Shown here in pieces: positions 37,698 to 48,351 of a stretch of 64,000 nt of DNA. How positions within the stretch are numbered: the first letter of the stretch is position 1; each line of letters opens with the position of its first letter. A program made the translations under genes and the position numbers. The stretch comes from Cheilinus undulatus (Eukaryota > Chordata > Actinopteri > Labriformes > Labridae): contig NC_054868.1 of NCBI RefSeq assembly GCF_018320785.1, forward strand, positions 41,299,874-41,363,873, written 5' to 3'. The notes under the pieces were generated by a model. The model was not told the DNA's origin. It searched no databases and saw only the letters and a list, made by a program, of their open reading frames with translations.

Positions 37698-40600
37698 CTC
37701 ATTTTCTCACAGACATACTTATAATTGAAACACTGATATGGTATCAACCGAAAAAAACCTTGTTGGGTAAGGGACCAATTGATGATGATCCGTTCATGAA
37801 CGAGCCTGTTCTACTAAACAGATCATTAATGTGAGCCACGGAAGCTAGCTATATGAGTGCCAGTTTCCTTTTCTCCAGCCTTTGTTATTATTTAATCCAC
37901 ATTTAAAAAGCCAAACTGTTACCAAATGAACAGCCATTTGGGGCCAAACAACCAGCTCTGCTGAGTTGAGCCAAATAATCCGGATCTCTTAAATGAGACA
38001 GATTTCCTGTCAAAACAAGAGAGGCTGACCAGACATCAGCTTAGGAAAAAACGGCTAAGATCAGAGTTTAATGAATTAAACCGTGGCAAAACTGTACTTA
38101 ACAAAACTGTAATTAACCAAACTGGACGGCTTTGTGGAAATGGACCATACATAAGCATTGTGTCACACTGTTTGTCCAGGCTTCAGACGGAGTCTCCTTT
38201 AATTCACATTGTAAGATACCACCACAGTAACACTGAAACTTTCTGGCCTGAATATTTCACTACTTTTGTGACACAAAAGTAGTTTAAGAAAAAGAATGTT
38301 TTTATCTTCACACTTTGAAAAAATAGCATGGTCATAAACAGTTGAGAACCACTGGCTAATGCAGTTAGGTTGCACCTCAAATGGAGGCTATAGTGCTCCT
38401 ATCATGGATCCCAAGTTAAAGTCAGGTACGTCTTAACCACTGTCTCATCGTGATTTCCTACTTTTTCCACTGTTCTATCTAGTAAAGGCTAAAAGGCAAT
38501 AAATAACTCTTAAAAACAGTACTTTTATTAACAAATGTATTGATTACATCAATTTAGCCTCTGGTTACAATGGGTTTATGTGTTAAAACTCATTAATAGT
38601 CCAAATAAAGAATGCAATGTAACATTTCTTGGTCCTTTTCAAAAACAGATGATAATGACTCATGTGGGTTGGAACTTAATACATTCTAAGGTCTGACAGC
38701 CAGCACTTCAGCTGAATTTAATCTTAGGACTGAAGATTTTAACTCTGTTCTCAGCTGTGCAACATGAAATCTGAATTCAAGATGTGAAATAATCCAGCTG
38801 TACAACCCTACAACTAAAATGGACAAAATCTTCTTCATAAGTCTAACTGTGTTTGAACTCTTTGCAGTATTTCTACAGTGCAGTAGATACAGTTTGAAAC
38901 TGGGGAGAAGGATGGGGATTGACATGTGGAGGAAGCTGGATTTGAACCTGAGATGCCCACTTATGTGGGGTTGGCAGACATAACTACAAAGCTACCAGCC
39001 CCCCAGTACACCACACTTTTATTTCTTATATTTCTCATGTTCTTCGGGATATATTCTGTAAAACTGCAACTGCAGCACCCACATTTCCTTGAAGGAATAA
39101 ATAAAGAATTTTACATTGTGATTCTGACCTCCTGGCATCTCAGTGGACACAAATCAGAGAGTTTCACATCAAATACCTTAAACCCTTTTCCAGACAAAAG
39201 ATCATAACTCAAGATAACAGCTTTATTGTATATCAAACATCCCCTTTAAAAAAATGCCTAAGCATACATGCCAAGATTTAAGAAGTACCCCACTTCTCAA
39301 GATCATGATGTTTAGGTGCAGCAAGTGCATTTCTGGAATTCTTAAGTTGTGTTTACTTTCCTGACAAGGATGCCAAACTTTTGGAATAACTGTACTGTGA
39401 GGCAGTGCTTTGAGCAAGATGCTTGCAGTTGCATGCTAGAATGGTTGTAAAGACAGTGCCAACATGCTTACATTTAGCTGGTATAATGTAAATGCCATGT
39501 TCATTGTCTTAGTTTAGCATTCAGCTTGCTAACCTTTATTATAAGGGGTTATTTAAACTACAAATAGCATAACAGGGATAAGAGTATTTATATGAGTTCC
39601 TGGGTGAAGTAAAGTAAAAGACACATCAAGTTTGTATCAGATGGTTGTGCTGGATGAACTGAGGAAAATTCTGAGAGAGCGTAGCAATAGTTTTCCTTGA
39701 ATATTACATTACAATATTACAAATGTTGACTATAGCCATGTTTACTCAAGCTGGAAATTTCCAGAGAAGCCTCCCTGAAATCCTACTGTGCTCACACACA
39801 TCTCATCCTGACTGCAGAATTTTGACAGAAGACTGCCTGAAAAAAAGTCCAGATAAAGTTGAAGTTAAATCTGGCTATCTGAATTCACATGTGTAACTGC
39901 CACTAAAATTTCAGGACATTTTCTAAAGTTTAGTTGACGTGTGAAAAGGTTCTGTATTGTAGTTTTAGAGGTGAGGTCAGAGGATAACCAAAGTCATTGG
40001 GCTTTATTACATAGTTAGATGTCCATATTTGTCCTTCATTAGGGAATATGCATATGCAGAATACTGCACTATAACTGATCCACAGTTGAGGAAATGTTTG
40101 ACTCTGTACAGACTCAATGAGCACAACTTCGCCATCCAGACGGCAAAGCTGGATCCCTAAAGAGGAAAGATTGTGCATCTACTGCAGCCAACAGGAAGTG
40201 GAAACAGAGCTCCACTTTCTAATCACCTGCCCTTTATACAAAGACCTCAGGGACACGTTCTTACTGCTTTACACCATCAAACAAAAGGAATTAACCAGGA
40301 TGAACAACTAACAGAAGTTTCCATTTCTGCTTTCTGCTTCTGCTGAGCTGTTGTGACCAAAGAAGATCTGCAATCACCCCACCGCCCTCACAAACAGGCA
40401 AAATGGTCACAACGTTTTAACCATCTTTTAAAGTTCAACAGATTTTTGATTTCAATCATATGAATACTATTTTCTGTTTTTATTATTATTATTATAAATG
40501 TGTAAATTCTTTTGGAAATGAAATTGATGTTTTTCATGCCAATAAAGCCAACTGAAATGAACTGACAGAGAGAGTGAGTGAGTGAGAGAGAGAGAAAGAG

Positions 40601-43600
40601 AGAGAGAGAGGACAGGGAGCTGAATGGCTGATTGTCATGCTGTTGGGTCTGAAAAGGGCAGGGCAGGTATTGTGATGCGAATGTGCTTAGATAGAGAGTG
40701 GGGGTGGTGTGTGTGTGTGTGCGTAATGTAATCTACAGGGTGTGTCTCTTCATACTGATAATACTCGGCCAGGGAAAGGGGTCACTATGGCAGAAGTTTG
40801 AGACTATATTAGAAGAAATTAAAATTCCCAACATTAGCCAATTCTTAGAAACATTTATCATTCCTGCTCTCTGCATATAAAATAAGTCATGACCTCTGGA
40901 GGCTTACTTGAGTGAGTCAAGTTCAAACTTAGCATCTGGTAAAATACCCTCTTTTTAGAAGAACAAAAGAAAACAGCTTTACCAACATACAAGTGTGAAA
41001 GATTCCAGCGCTAACCACCATTTTTGCTGTTTAGTGCCTTGACAGACATTAAATCAGGGAGCCAGAGCTATAGTTATTCAAATTTCAAGTGTCAAAAACT
41101 GAAATATCCTATAACAGCTTATGATTCTGAAGAATGTGTAAAAAAAGATAACGGTGGGACAAAACAAATCTGAACAAATATTAGGGATGCACAATATACT
41201 TTTGCCGATATCCAATATGCTTATATTTACAAAACTAAATTCAGCTTATTCTGATTTCAATGCTGATGTTTAAATAGAGTTTAGACCTACAACTCTTGTC
41301 TTTATACATCATTGAAAGTTAGAGGACAAACAAATTAACACATTTTATTTCTTAAAAACCCACTTTAAAGTGTGAGGAATGATGATGAATAGACTTCAGC
41401 TGGTGTGGGTCTGTTGGTCCAGCTTAAAAATCCACAGACTTATTTGTTTATATGGCCAATTTTTACATCTGATACAGTCAGATTTTCACAGCTAAAATAT
41501 CATTTGCAAATATCAGCAGAATTATATTCAAAGCTGCTGATACCAAATATTCGCTTATTAAGCTAATATGGTGTAAACCTACACCATGCCTATGATATCG
41601 TGCATCCCTAATAAATATGGTGATAATTCAGATATATGAAGTGGAAAAGAGATTGAAAAAATCTGAATTTATGTTACTGTTTTTTTTTCACATCCTATAT
41701 AGTTAACAGTTTTCTAAAGAGTTTTTTCTACAAGCCGGTTAAAACAGCTTTTTTAATTGATATTCTTTTTTTGTCAGATTTTTGTCTTTACTTTAATCTT
41801 TTCCTATTATTTTCTTCTCAGTTATTCACATAAAATCTGAACCTTCATATATTTTGATGTTAATTTAAACTAATTGAGTCACACCAAAGAAAGGAAAGTG
41901 ATGCTTTTATCCCAATTGTAATCACATTTCACGGTTTCAGCCATTCCTGCTGTGGAGGGAGACTTTTTTTAGTTAGATTCTTTGTTTTTTTATGTGAATC
42001 TTAATCGGTTCAATGAGCTCATTTTATCTTTAAAGGAATATCATAATCCTTACTTCATCTGTGAGGTTATGTTGTTACTTTTATTCTTATTGCAGTTTAT
42101 TCTCTATTAAATTTCTCTAGTTGCAACAGACAGAAGGTTGCAGCGGTGCAGTTGGGTTTTGTGGGTTAAGAGAACAGGGTAAGGGTAGGCTTTACTCAGA
42201 AAGAAGAAAGCCTATGTGTGAGTGCATGCATTAAAAGTCTGCTGTACAATGCAGAATTAAACCTGAGGTGACTGCATACAAGTCTGCTGCTGTTCAACAA
42301 GTTCAGTCTACAATCCTGGAATAAACTGAAACAATTTGATATTTTTATATAAATATTAAATAATCACCTGTGTAATAGATCAGACATGGCACAGCCACCA
42401 GGACCTCCAGCCCCAGGATACTGAGCAGCATGTAGGTCTGCACCTCAGAACGTAACCTTGCAGCCAGAACGACCAGCAGCAGAACATTTCCTGCACACAC
42501 ATACAGCATTACTGCCACCTTGTGGACACAATCGACCGCTACATGTGAAAGCAAATGCACTTCCCTGTCATGACAACATGGGTGTGTTTGATTGTACCTG
42601 CAGAGTGCACGGTGAGCGGCAGGTGCTTCAGTCCCTGCATCTGTCTGTAGAAGCGCAGGTATCCTCTGCTCCTGGCCCGGCTGTGATGGTGCTGCACGCA
42701 CGCAGTGAACAACAGCACCAGCGCCCATAATGCCACCTTCCCAAACACGATGACGCTGTCACCTTGGACCTTACCTAAAACACTCGTACACACATCCTCC
42801 TCACCGACTTTTAACACACACAGCACCGCCAAACAGACTGACAACACCACATACACAACCTGAAACAAGCAAAGAAAGGGAGACAGGAAGGTTTATGTTA
42901 ACAGAGACTTTTAACACAGGCTACAGCATGTGTATAAACTACCAAAATTAAAAATACATTTAGAGGGTAGATTGAATATATTATTTCATATTCTTCTTTT
43001 ATATGTGCCCTATTAAGTATGTTACTCTTGAAGAGAGCTGCCAAACTATGAAAGTGAATACCAGTGAATAAATCTTGCAGTTAGTTGCGCACTGTTACAT
43101 GAGGTAATTTTAGATCAAAAATATTTCTTTGGAACTTGAACATAAATTAATCACAACCAGTTGCAAAAAAACAGTAAAGATAAACAACAGCGCATATTAT
43201 TTTTGCCCTACTTGTTCAACTAGTTCCACATCTTAACTGAAACTTACCTACTGTATTGCCAGCCCAAACATACTTCTGCACTCTTGCTACCTTTCTTTGT
43301 TAAACTTTCTATTCAGGTTAGTGCTAATTAAAGGAATAATCTCGTTTCTACTGTGTGAGTTAATGCAGTCCATGTACAGTATGTCTGTGTGTGTGCATAA
43401 CATACGTGAAGGAAAGAAAGCAAGCCGGCATGGTAGGGTGTGGGGACGGTCTGAAACTCTCTCCTGATGGCGGAGTGGAGGGCGTCAGCAGAGATCAGAG
43501 GTCCGTCCACCATCGAATCCTCTTCAAGGCTTCGTGTTATATCAGCTGACGGGCCTGCCGGCTACAACAAAGTTATATTTGTTAAATAGACTGTTGATCT

Positions 43601-44995
43601 TTCAATCAGATCAGGGGTGATTTTAGAATCAAGACATGAAGACATGTTTGCAAGTGTTAAAGAGCGTCTGATATCAGTGAACATGCATGCATAATTATCT
43701 AATCAACCAACAATGGGGGTTTTCACTCCAGAAAATATGAACATTTTTCAACATTAAAATTATGACCACACAATTTTGTGGTTCATCATGATTATCACAG
43801 CTGCCATCATCGTTTAGCATGTTTACCTTCCTCTAGCAGATCAACTTTACCTGCCAATCCTACACTGATGCAGACAAAAAATATTTATTTCAGTACCTAA
43901 GTCCTTGTTTCCTTCTATTTTTTATCACTTAACTACATCTGAAACATCTGAAAATATTTTTAACACAGCTTTGATCTGATAAAACTAGGCCAGTTTCTTT
44001 CAAATTCAGGGAGTCACCTCTTTATACATGAGTTTGACATACTACTGATTATTACAATGTTTTATTTGAAAAACTAGCCTGGGAATAAGAAGATATTTAT
44101 GAAAAAAACGTCATATTTATAAAAAAATCTGCTTGTGTTTTGTCCTTTTTCTATGAGTGCTGAGATACAACTTAAGGGTGCTTTAGCACATCTAAAAGGT
44201 TCTTAAATTGCCTATGAATTAGGTAAACATACAATTTGTCTAAAACATAAATATGTTGATAATCTAAAGCTTCATACAAGTACATTAATGTGTATATCAG
44301 CAGAAATAATATTTACTAGACATAATTAGGACCATGATATTATCACCTGTTTCTACACAACAACAGCAAGAAAAAAAATCCAAGATACCCAGAACAGAGC
44401 AATTTATTATTTGCATATTATATCACAATTGCGAGTACACTCTGACATACTGTCTTCATGGCACCACTGTATTTATCCTATTTACACATGTGTAGGAGTG
44501 TAAATGTAATTTATAATGGATAAATTCATCTCTTAATAGCTTATTCAAGCTTGTGCATTAAAGCCACCCTCATCATTAAGATAAGGAAGCATGTATTGTT
44601 CAAAAACAAATGTTATCGAAACGTATAAACAAATTTGACGTCCTTATTGTTTGTGGACACGACTAATGACTTACTGTAGCCAATAAACCACTTAGTTGTT
44701 GACATTACAATCAAATAAAATCACCTTTTGTCAAATAATGGACTCGAAGGCACTGGTTTAGAGATAAATGCAGCTTTTGTGTGAGGGCTGATATCAGAAA
44801 AGGTCACGCTTATCTGATAATCAGTAAAAGATTGTAGCTAAACGAGTGCAGAGCGCTCTCAGTCACTAGCTAACCTAACCGTATTGATAACGGCTTTATT
44901 TCAATCCAACGTACAAAGTCGCCGTTGGCATGGCAACCGTAAAACGCTGAATGAGTTGTACGTACTGTGTAAACCGTCCCTTCCTTTGATTCCAT
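29090..44995 (-). CDS. tmem192: TMEM192, late endosome/lysosome four-span membrane protein (complete)
   Basis: Six coding exons on the minus strand: 44995-44966, 43561-43406, 42859-42598, 42490-42368, 30972-30867, 29204-29090. Splice phases are all compatible and the total is 264 codons, giving 263 aa (human is about 271). Hydrophobic segments lie at about residues 55-79, 98-117, 145-160 and 170-190, the expected four passes. The acidic N-terminus has the [10 protein letters not shown] motif typical of the family. The C-terminal tail ends in [20 protein letters not shown] then [12 protein letters not shown], a short coiled coil. TMEM192 is a lysosomal/late-endosomal protein that forms disulfide-linked dimers and is widely used as a lysosome marker. 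The intron between exons 4 and 5 is 11.4 kb and filled with transposon remnants. Human TMEM192 also lies beside APELA. Confidence 0.95.
29635..30296 (-). mobile_element. Tc1-like transposon, 5' part (third Tc1 family)
   Basis: The right end GGGGTGAATACTGTTTATAGGCACTGCA is a recognisable Tc1 terminus. A minus-strand ATG at 29899 begins [20 protein letters not shown], a Tc1 transposase N-terminus. The remainder ([13 protein letters not shown]-like sequence at about 29700-29660) is frameshifted, and the element is cut off at about 29635. It lies in the last intron of tmem192. Confidence 0.78.
30867..30972 (-). CDS. tmem192: tmem192 coding exon 5
   Basis: Cytosolic segment [20 protein letters not shown] followed by [14 protein letters not shown]. 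Acceptor GTGGTTGCAG, donor TTCAG|GTACCA. Confidence 0.92.
32664..33480 (-). mobile_element. LINE remnant (RTE/Rex3-like) with GATG tail
   Basis: The minus strand encodes the C-terminal end of a reverse transcriptase: [20 protein letters not shown] at about 33300, [13 protein letters not shown] at about 33120-33080, and [20 protein letters not shown] then [20 protein letters not shown] at about 32930-32780. Frames are broken. The 3' end runs into (GATG)n at 32668-32692, a tail typical of Rex3/RTE-type elements. The subfamily name is tentative. Confidence 0.75.
33970..33998. repeat. (GATG)n short tandem repeat
   Basis: About five GATG units. It could be a solitary LINE tail, but no LINE body is attached. 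Confidence 0.8.
34955..35772 (+). mobile_element. LINE remnant (L2/CR1/Rex1-like reverse transcriptase end)
   Basis: The plus strand contains, with stops: [20 protein letters not shown] then KKLKLWLG (about 34998-35075), NDYGDVI (35150-35175), [17 protein letters not shown] (about 35238-35295), a C-terminal piece [20 protein letters not shown], and a tail SCYFDLK-like end followed by TCTTGGCCAGGACACTCTTT and a GGTTAAAT terminus (35710-35770). These are in the expected order for a teleost LINE reverse transcriptase. A (TA)n run interrupts the gene at the YGDVIY block. Confidence 0.68.
35177..35217. repeat. (TA)n microsatellite inside the LINE remnant
   Basis: About 20 AT units directly after TTATATG. 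Confidence 0.95.
37239..38354. mobile_element. Non-autonomous hAT-like element
   Basis: Termini CAGTGGCTTTCAACTAGTCT (from 37239) and the inverse of CAGTGGTTCTCAACTGTT (ending 38354) are hAT/Charlie-type inverted repeats. No transposase is visible in the 1.1-kb interior. The flanking 8-mers do not match clearly, so the exact ends or the target duplication have decayed. Confidence 0.6.
37658..37694. repeat. (TA)n microsatellite
   Basis: About 18 AT units within the hAT-like element. Confidence 0.95.
38880..39004 (-). repeat. tRNA-type SINE copy, degenerate
   Basis: On the minus strand, GGGCATCTCAGGTTCAAATCC gives a B-box-like core, followed by CCACATGTCAATCCCCATCC and TTCTCCCCAGTTTC, the same body as the other copies. 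Confidence 0.55.
40090..40560 (+). mobile_element. LINE 3' remnant encoding a CxxC...H...C zinc-knuckle tail
   Basis: At 40160-40260 the plus strand reads [20 protein letters not shown] then [13 protein letters not shown], the CxxC-HFLxxCPLY tail found after the reverse transcriptase in several fish LINEs. The 3' end has GCCAATAAAGCCAACTGAAATGAA and is followed directly by a GA-rich simple repeat. Confidence 0.65.
40563..40612. repeat. GA-rich microsatellite
   Basis: GAGAGAGTGAGTGAGTGAGAGAGAG... directly abuts the LINE 3' end, so it may be its expanded tail. Confidence 0.85.
41182..41610. mobile_element. hAT-type MITE
   Basis: Perfect terminal inverted repeats TAGGGATGCAC / GTGCATCCCTA. The flanking octamers ACAAATAT (41174-41181) and ATAAATAT (41611-41618) match at 7 of 8. 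The interior is non-coding with repeated GATATC/AATATC words. Half-elements with related ends occur near 35970 (GTGCATCCCTA) and 60900 (GTACATCTCTA). Confidence 0.8.
42368..42490 (-). CDS. tmem192: tmem192 coding exon 4
   Basis: Helices 3 and 4 ([33 protein letters not shown]). Acceptor TGTGTGCAG, donor CACAG|GTGATT. Confidence 0.93.
42598..42859 (-). CDS. tmem192: tmem192 coding exon 3
   Basis: 87 codons plus one base. Contains the rest of helix 1 ([16 protein letters not shown]), helix 2 ([19 protein letters not shown]) and a basic loop ([17 protein letters not shown]). Confidence 0.94.
43406..43561 (-). CDS. tmem192: tmem192 coding exon 2
   Basis: 52 codons, phase 0 at both ends. N-terminal cytosolic domain through the start of helix 1 (HAGLLSFLH). 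Acceptor TTTGTTGTAG, donor CAC|GTATGT. Confidence 0.92.
44966..44995 (-). CDS. tmem192: tmem192 coding exon 1
   Basis: Ten codons ([10 protein letters not shown]), donor ACA|GTACGT, phase 0. The start is supported by downstream phase agreement and by a plausible promoter-proximal position. Confidence 0.75.
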
Positions 44996-45222
44996 GTTAT
45001 TTGAATGTCCAGTGTTATTCATAAGGAAATGACAGAACAACAACAAACCATCAGCTCACATGATACAAGAGGGGCGGGCAGCAACTGAAATTACTGCTAG
45101 TATACTTCCGGGTTCACCGTGTTATTCCTCCGCCGTTCATCGTCAAACATTGGTTCCTAGCAAAACAAATTTGTACGGAAGTACTGAAACTATTATAAAA
45201 ACATTTTATTTTTTATATTTAA

Positions 45223-45247
45223 TACTACTACTACTACTACTACTACT
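45223..45247. repeat. (ACT)n microsatellite
   Basis: Eight tandem ACT units. Confidence 0.9.
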
Positions 45248-45269
45248 AAAAATAATAATCTTAAGTAGA

Positions 45270-45390
45270 AATTATGAAATGAAAAGTCAGAATTATGACT
45301 TACTATCTCGTAATTTTCGAATTTTTATCTCATAATTTTGACTTTATCTCAGTTATGATTTACTTTCTTGTAATTTCAATTGAGGGTTTT
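45270..45390. repeat. Degenerate minisatellite (TCTCATAATTTTGACTT-like)
   Basis: Roughly 17-22 bp units such as TCAGAATTATGACTTACTA, TCTCATAATTTTGACTTTA and TCTCAGTTATGATTTACTT recur imperfectly. This type of array is common in fish genomes. Confidence 0.6.
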
Positions 45391-45540
45391 TTTTCTATTT
45401 TAAATTAAGTTGTGGAAATGGGCTTCCATAAATATAGCTGTTACTAGTATCCCATAATTATCAAGGCTATTTGCATGCTGTTCTACAATTTAATAAAATA
45501 TTTTATACTACTTTGCTATAAGATAGTTTGTGATATTTCA

Positions 45541-46547
45541 TCAGTGACTTTTGTTGCCTCCCCAGCTATAACAGCCTCCAACCTTCTTGGTAGTCTGGAG
45601 TGTGTTTGTGGGAATTTGTGTCCATTCATTCTGTTGAGCATTTATGAGGTCAGACACTGATGTTGGCCTCGATAGGACTGAGGTCAGGGCTCTGTGTGGG
45701 CCAGTCAGGTTCTTCCATACTGAACTCACTGTCTTTATAGTCCCTGCTTTGTGCACATGGGCACAGTGTACATGCTGGAATAGAAAAGGGCCTTCCCCAA
45801 ACTGTTGCCATGAATTTGGAAGCATAACTTTGTCCAACATGGCTTGGTGTGCTGAAGCATGTAGCCTGACATTCACCGGAGGTATGGGGCATAGCCCAAA
45901 CCCTGAAAAACAGCCCCATACCATTATCCCTCCTCCAACAAACTTTGGCACAATACAGTCAGGGAGGCAATGTTCTCCTGGCATTAACTCTGTAAAGTGT
46001 CCTTGAATGCTGAGAAAGGTGCTTATAAATAAAAACTATTATTATTCACCAAACTCAGACTCACCCATCTGACTGCATTGGACTAAGCAATGAAAATCCA
46101 TTCCTTGAAGCTCCTGCCTCACAGTTTTCGTGCTTACATTGATGCCAGTGGAAGTTCAGAACTCTTCAGCTATTGAATAAGCAGAGTTGGTGACTTTTAC
46201 GCATCATGCACCTTAGCAGTCAATGACTCAGACTCTGTGTTTTTATCTAGCCTTCTACTTAGTGGCTGAGTTGCTGTTGTTCCTAATTGCTTCCACTTTC
46301 TAATAGCACTTACACTTGACTGTGGAATAACTGTCAGTGATGAAATTTTATAAACTGTCCTACTACAAAGGTGGCATCTATCAGAGTACCACACTTGAAG
46401 TCGCTGAGCTCTTCAGTTTGCAAATAGAGACTGCATGGCTAGATGCTTGATTTTATCCACCTGTGGCAATGGGTCTGATTGAGACATCTGAACTAAATAA
46501 TTAACAGGTGGGGCCAAACACTTTTGTTCATGTCGTGTAGCTCTACA
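45541..46547 (-). mobile_element. Tc1-like transposon relic (fourth Tc1 family)
   Basis: The minus-strand N-terminal piece at about 46350-46220 reads SSVSAIRKWKQLGTTATQPL. The C-terminal piece at 45984-45560 reads [20 protein letters not shown] ... [20 protein letters not shown] ... [20 protein letters not shown]. The right terminus is GGCCAAACACTTTTGTTCATGTCGTGTA (46513-46540). It is near full length, with frameshifts and a missing left inverted repeat. Confidence 0.82.
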
Positions 46548-46734
46548 TAGCTGAAAATGGATTTATCACTTCACCTGCCCATGATGTTTTTTAAAGAAAA
46601 ATATAGTTTAAACTGGACATTGTATGTCTTTGTATGAAGACATACATCTTGGTATAAAGTAAGTAAAGTAGTGAGTCATGAAGAAAGGCTGGATTGGGTT
46701 TTGTGGCAGTGTGATTTCTAGAAATCTTCTAGGA

Positions 46735-46925
46735 AAGGGATTGACATAAAGCTCGATGACCCTGACCTTTGACCTCCAAAACTGAATCAGTTCATTCTTG
46801 AATCAGAGGGACAATTGTGCAAAATTTAAAGAAACCCCCCTGGGGTTCTTGAGGTATTGTAATCACAAGACTAGGCCGGACAGATGGACAACCTGAAAAC
46901 GTAAAACCTCAAGCTTTGGATATCG
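46735..46925. repeat. Dispersed teleost repeat fragment
   Basis: GACCCTGACCTTTGACCTCC, then TTCTTGAGGTATTGTAATCAC, then GGCCGGACAGATGGACAACCTGAAAACG. I recognise these words as a common dispersed repeat in fish but cannot name the family securely. Confidence 0.5.
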
Positions 46926-46954
46926 TTAGCACTGAAGCATAGAAAATAAACAGA

Positions 46955-48325
46955 CCAAACCCCAATTAAAATATTTTATTGATAAACATACACTTGCTAT
47001 AAAATACAATGAACTGAGCGCCCTATTCCTCTAAGTGATGAAGCCGCTGTCAGGTGTCCAAATAGAGGCAAAGACACACGAAGGAGTGAGACGTTCAGCT
47101 CAGACTCTGGGGAGGCAACACTTGTGAAAGAGGCAAACAAGAAGAGATTGGAGGACAACGTGAACCGTCATAATATGGGGACTAATTAACAGGGAAGCAG
47201 CAAATCACTTTGTATCATTGGTTTAGCTCGAGGGAAAGGAGTAGAAGACAGAACAGCAGGTGATTAGGAGAGGCTGATCCATTTCAAATGTTTTTTTGCT
47301 GGTATGGAACTGTGCTTCAAGTCAAAATCACACGATGCATTCATACCTTAACATGCATGATTTCGTTTACACTCAAACACTCACACAATGTGCTGAGACC
47401 CAGAGGTCTGTGTGGGTGTCAAATATTCCTGCACATACTCTAGCCCTCGCATTCATTACATAAGGCACTGATTCGGTCGCAGTCAGTCTATGAGAATAAT
47501 AAACAATGGCTAAAACATCTTAAAGGGAAAATATTTAAAATCCAAAGAACAAGTAGAGTAATTAAGAACATGCAATCTCATTCCTGTAAAGTATTAAAAA
47601 GAAAAAGCTTATGTAAGTTAGCCTGATGCACAAAAAATCCAAAATATCATGATATACAACATACAGGAGGAAAGTTAAAGTTCAGCTGTTACAGAGAACA
47701 ACCTACATCAAACTCACACTACTCCATCTGAGCAAAACTCACAATAACTTATATGTCTTCTTCTGTCATGCAAAAACTGTAAACACAAAACCCAGAATGA
47801 ATGATGAGTAAGGCATTTTAATGGTCAAGCTACTTCAGGTTTTCCAACCCAAACCATCACACTCAGAGAGTGGAGTCTCATGATCAGTGCAGAAGCAGGG
47901 GTTAATGATCAGGATTTAGAGACTGATGTGTTGATATTTAAGTGTCAAATATTAAGCCGACATTTATTTTAGTGTCTTGACTGTGCTAAGTTTGAATGTG
48001 CAAAGGCTTATACAAGCTGATTTCTTGATTACAGCCATGCTACACATATTAAAAGAAGTGTATACATGTGTACAGTTAGTAAGCACACACTGTGCATGTG
48101 AAGTTGTGTCAGTTTCAGTCCAGTCGGTCCATTTGCACTCTCAGTCATATCCATAAAGCTGGTTGTGCATTTCAGGAAAAATGTGATGATTCAAAAGCTT
48201 CCAAGAAAATCCCAGATTCTTCCAGAGCATTCCAGAATATCCAAAATTTGAGTCAAATTTCCAGGAATCTTCCCCACCAAGTCACCGATGACCAGGACGT
48301 GTATTTCCAGTTTAAACGTGGGTCA
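46955..48325 (-). terminator. limch1 3' UTR and polyadenylation signal
   Basis: The minus-strand AATAAA corresponds to TTTATT at 46975-46980, about 1.35 kb after the limch1 stop. The interval has no competing exon and no recognised repeat, as expected for a 3' UTR. Confidence 0.6.
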
Positions 48326-48351
48326 TCATAGTGTGGTGGGCTGACCTCTAC
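48326..48351 (-). CDS. limch1: limch1 terminal coding exon (GRGQPTTL, stop)
   Basis: Acceptor CATATTTGGTGTCTCTTTTTGCAG. 26 coding bases give (G)RGQPTTL and TGA at 48328-48326. The GQPTTL ending matches LIMCH1 as I recall it. Confidence 0.9.

Larger units (their letters stand above)
30973..42367 (-). other. tmem192 long intron (between coding exons 4 and 5)
   Basis: 11.4 kb with no supported exon. Contents in order: featureless AT-rich DNA and a small (GT)n run (about 31555-31590), a LINE remnant (32664-33480), a (GATG)n run, a second LINE remnant (about 34955-35772) with a long (TA)n, a hAT element (37239-38354) with another (TA)n, a SINE (38880-39004), a third LINE tail (about 40090-40560) with a GA-rich microsatellite, and a hAT MITE (41182-41610). 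Confidence 0.7.
44996..46954. other. Interval between tmem192 start and limch1 3' end (tmem192 promoter, repeats)
   Basis: The first 200 bp should hold the tmem192 5' UTR and promoter, with CpGs near 45070-45140 (GGGGCGGGC) and no TATA box. It is followed by (ACT)n at 45223-45247, a degenerate TCTCATAATTTTGACTT repeat (45270-45390), a Tc1 relic (45541-46547) and a further dispersed repeat (46735-46925). Confidence 0.55.

Noticed and set aside
42458-42730. 90-codon plus-strand open frame over tmem192 exons 3 and 4
   Set aside because: It is an antisense shadow: it crosses both exon-intron boundaries while the minus strand reads clear transmembrane segments.
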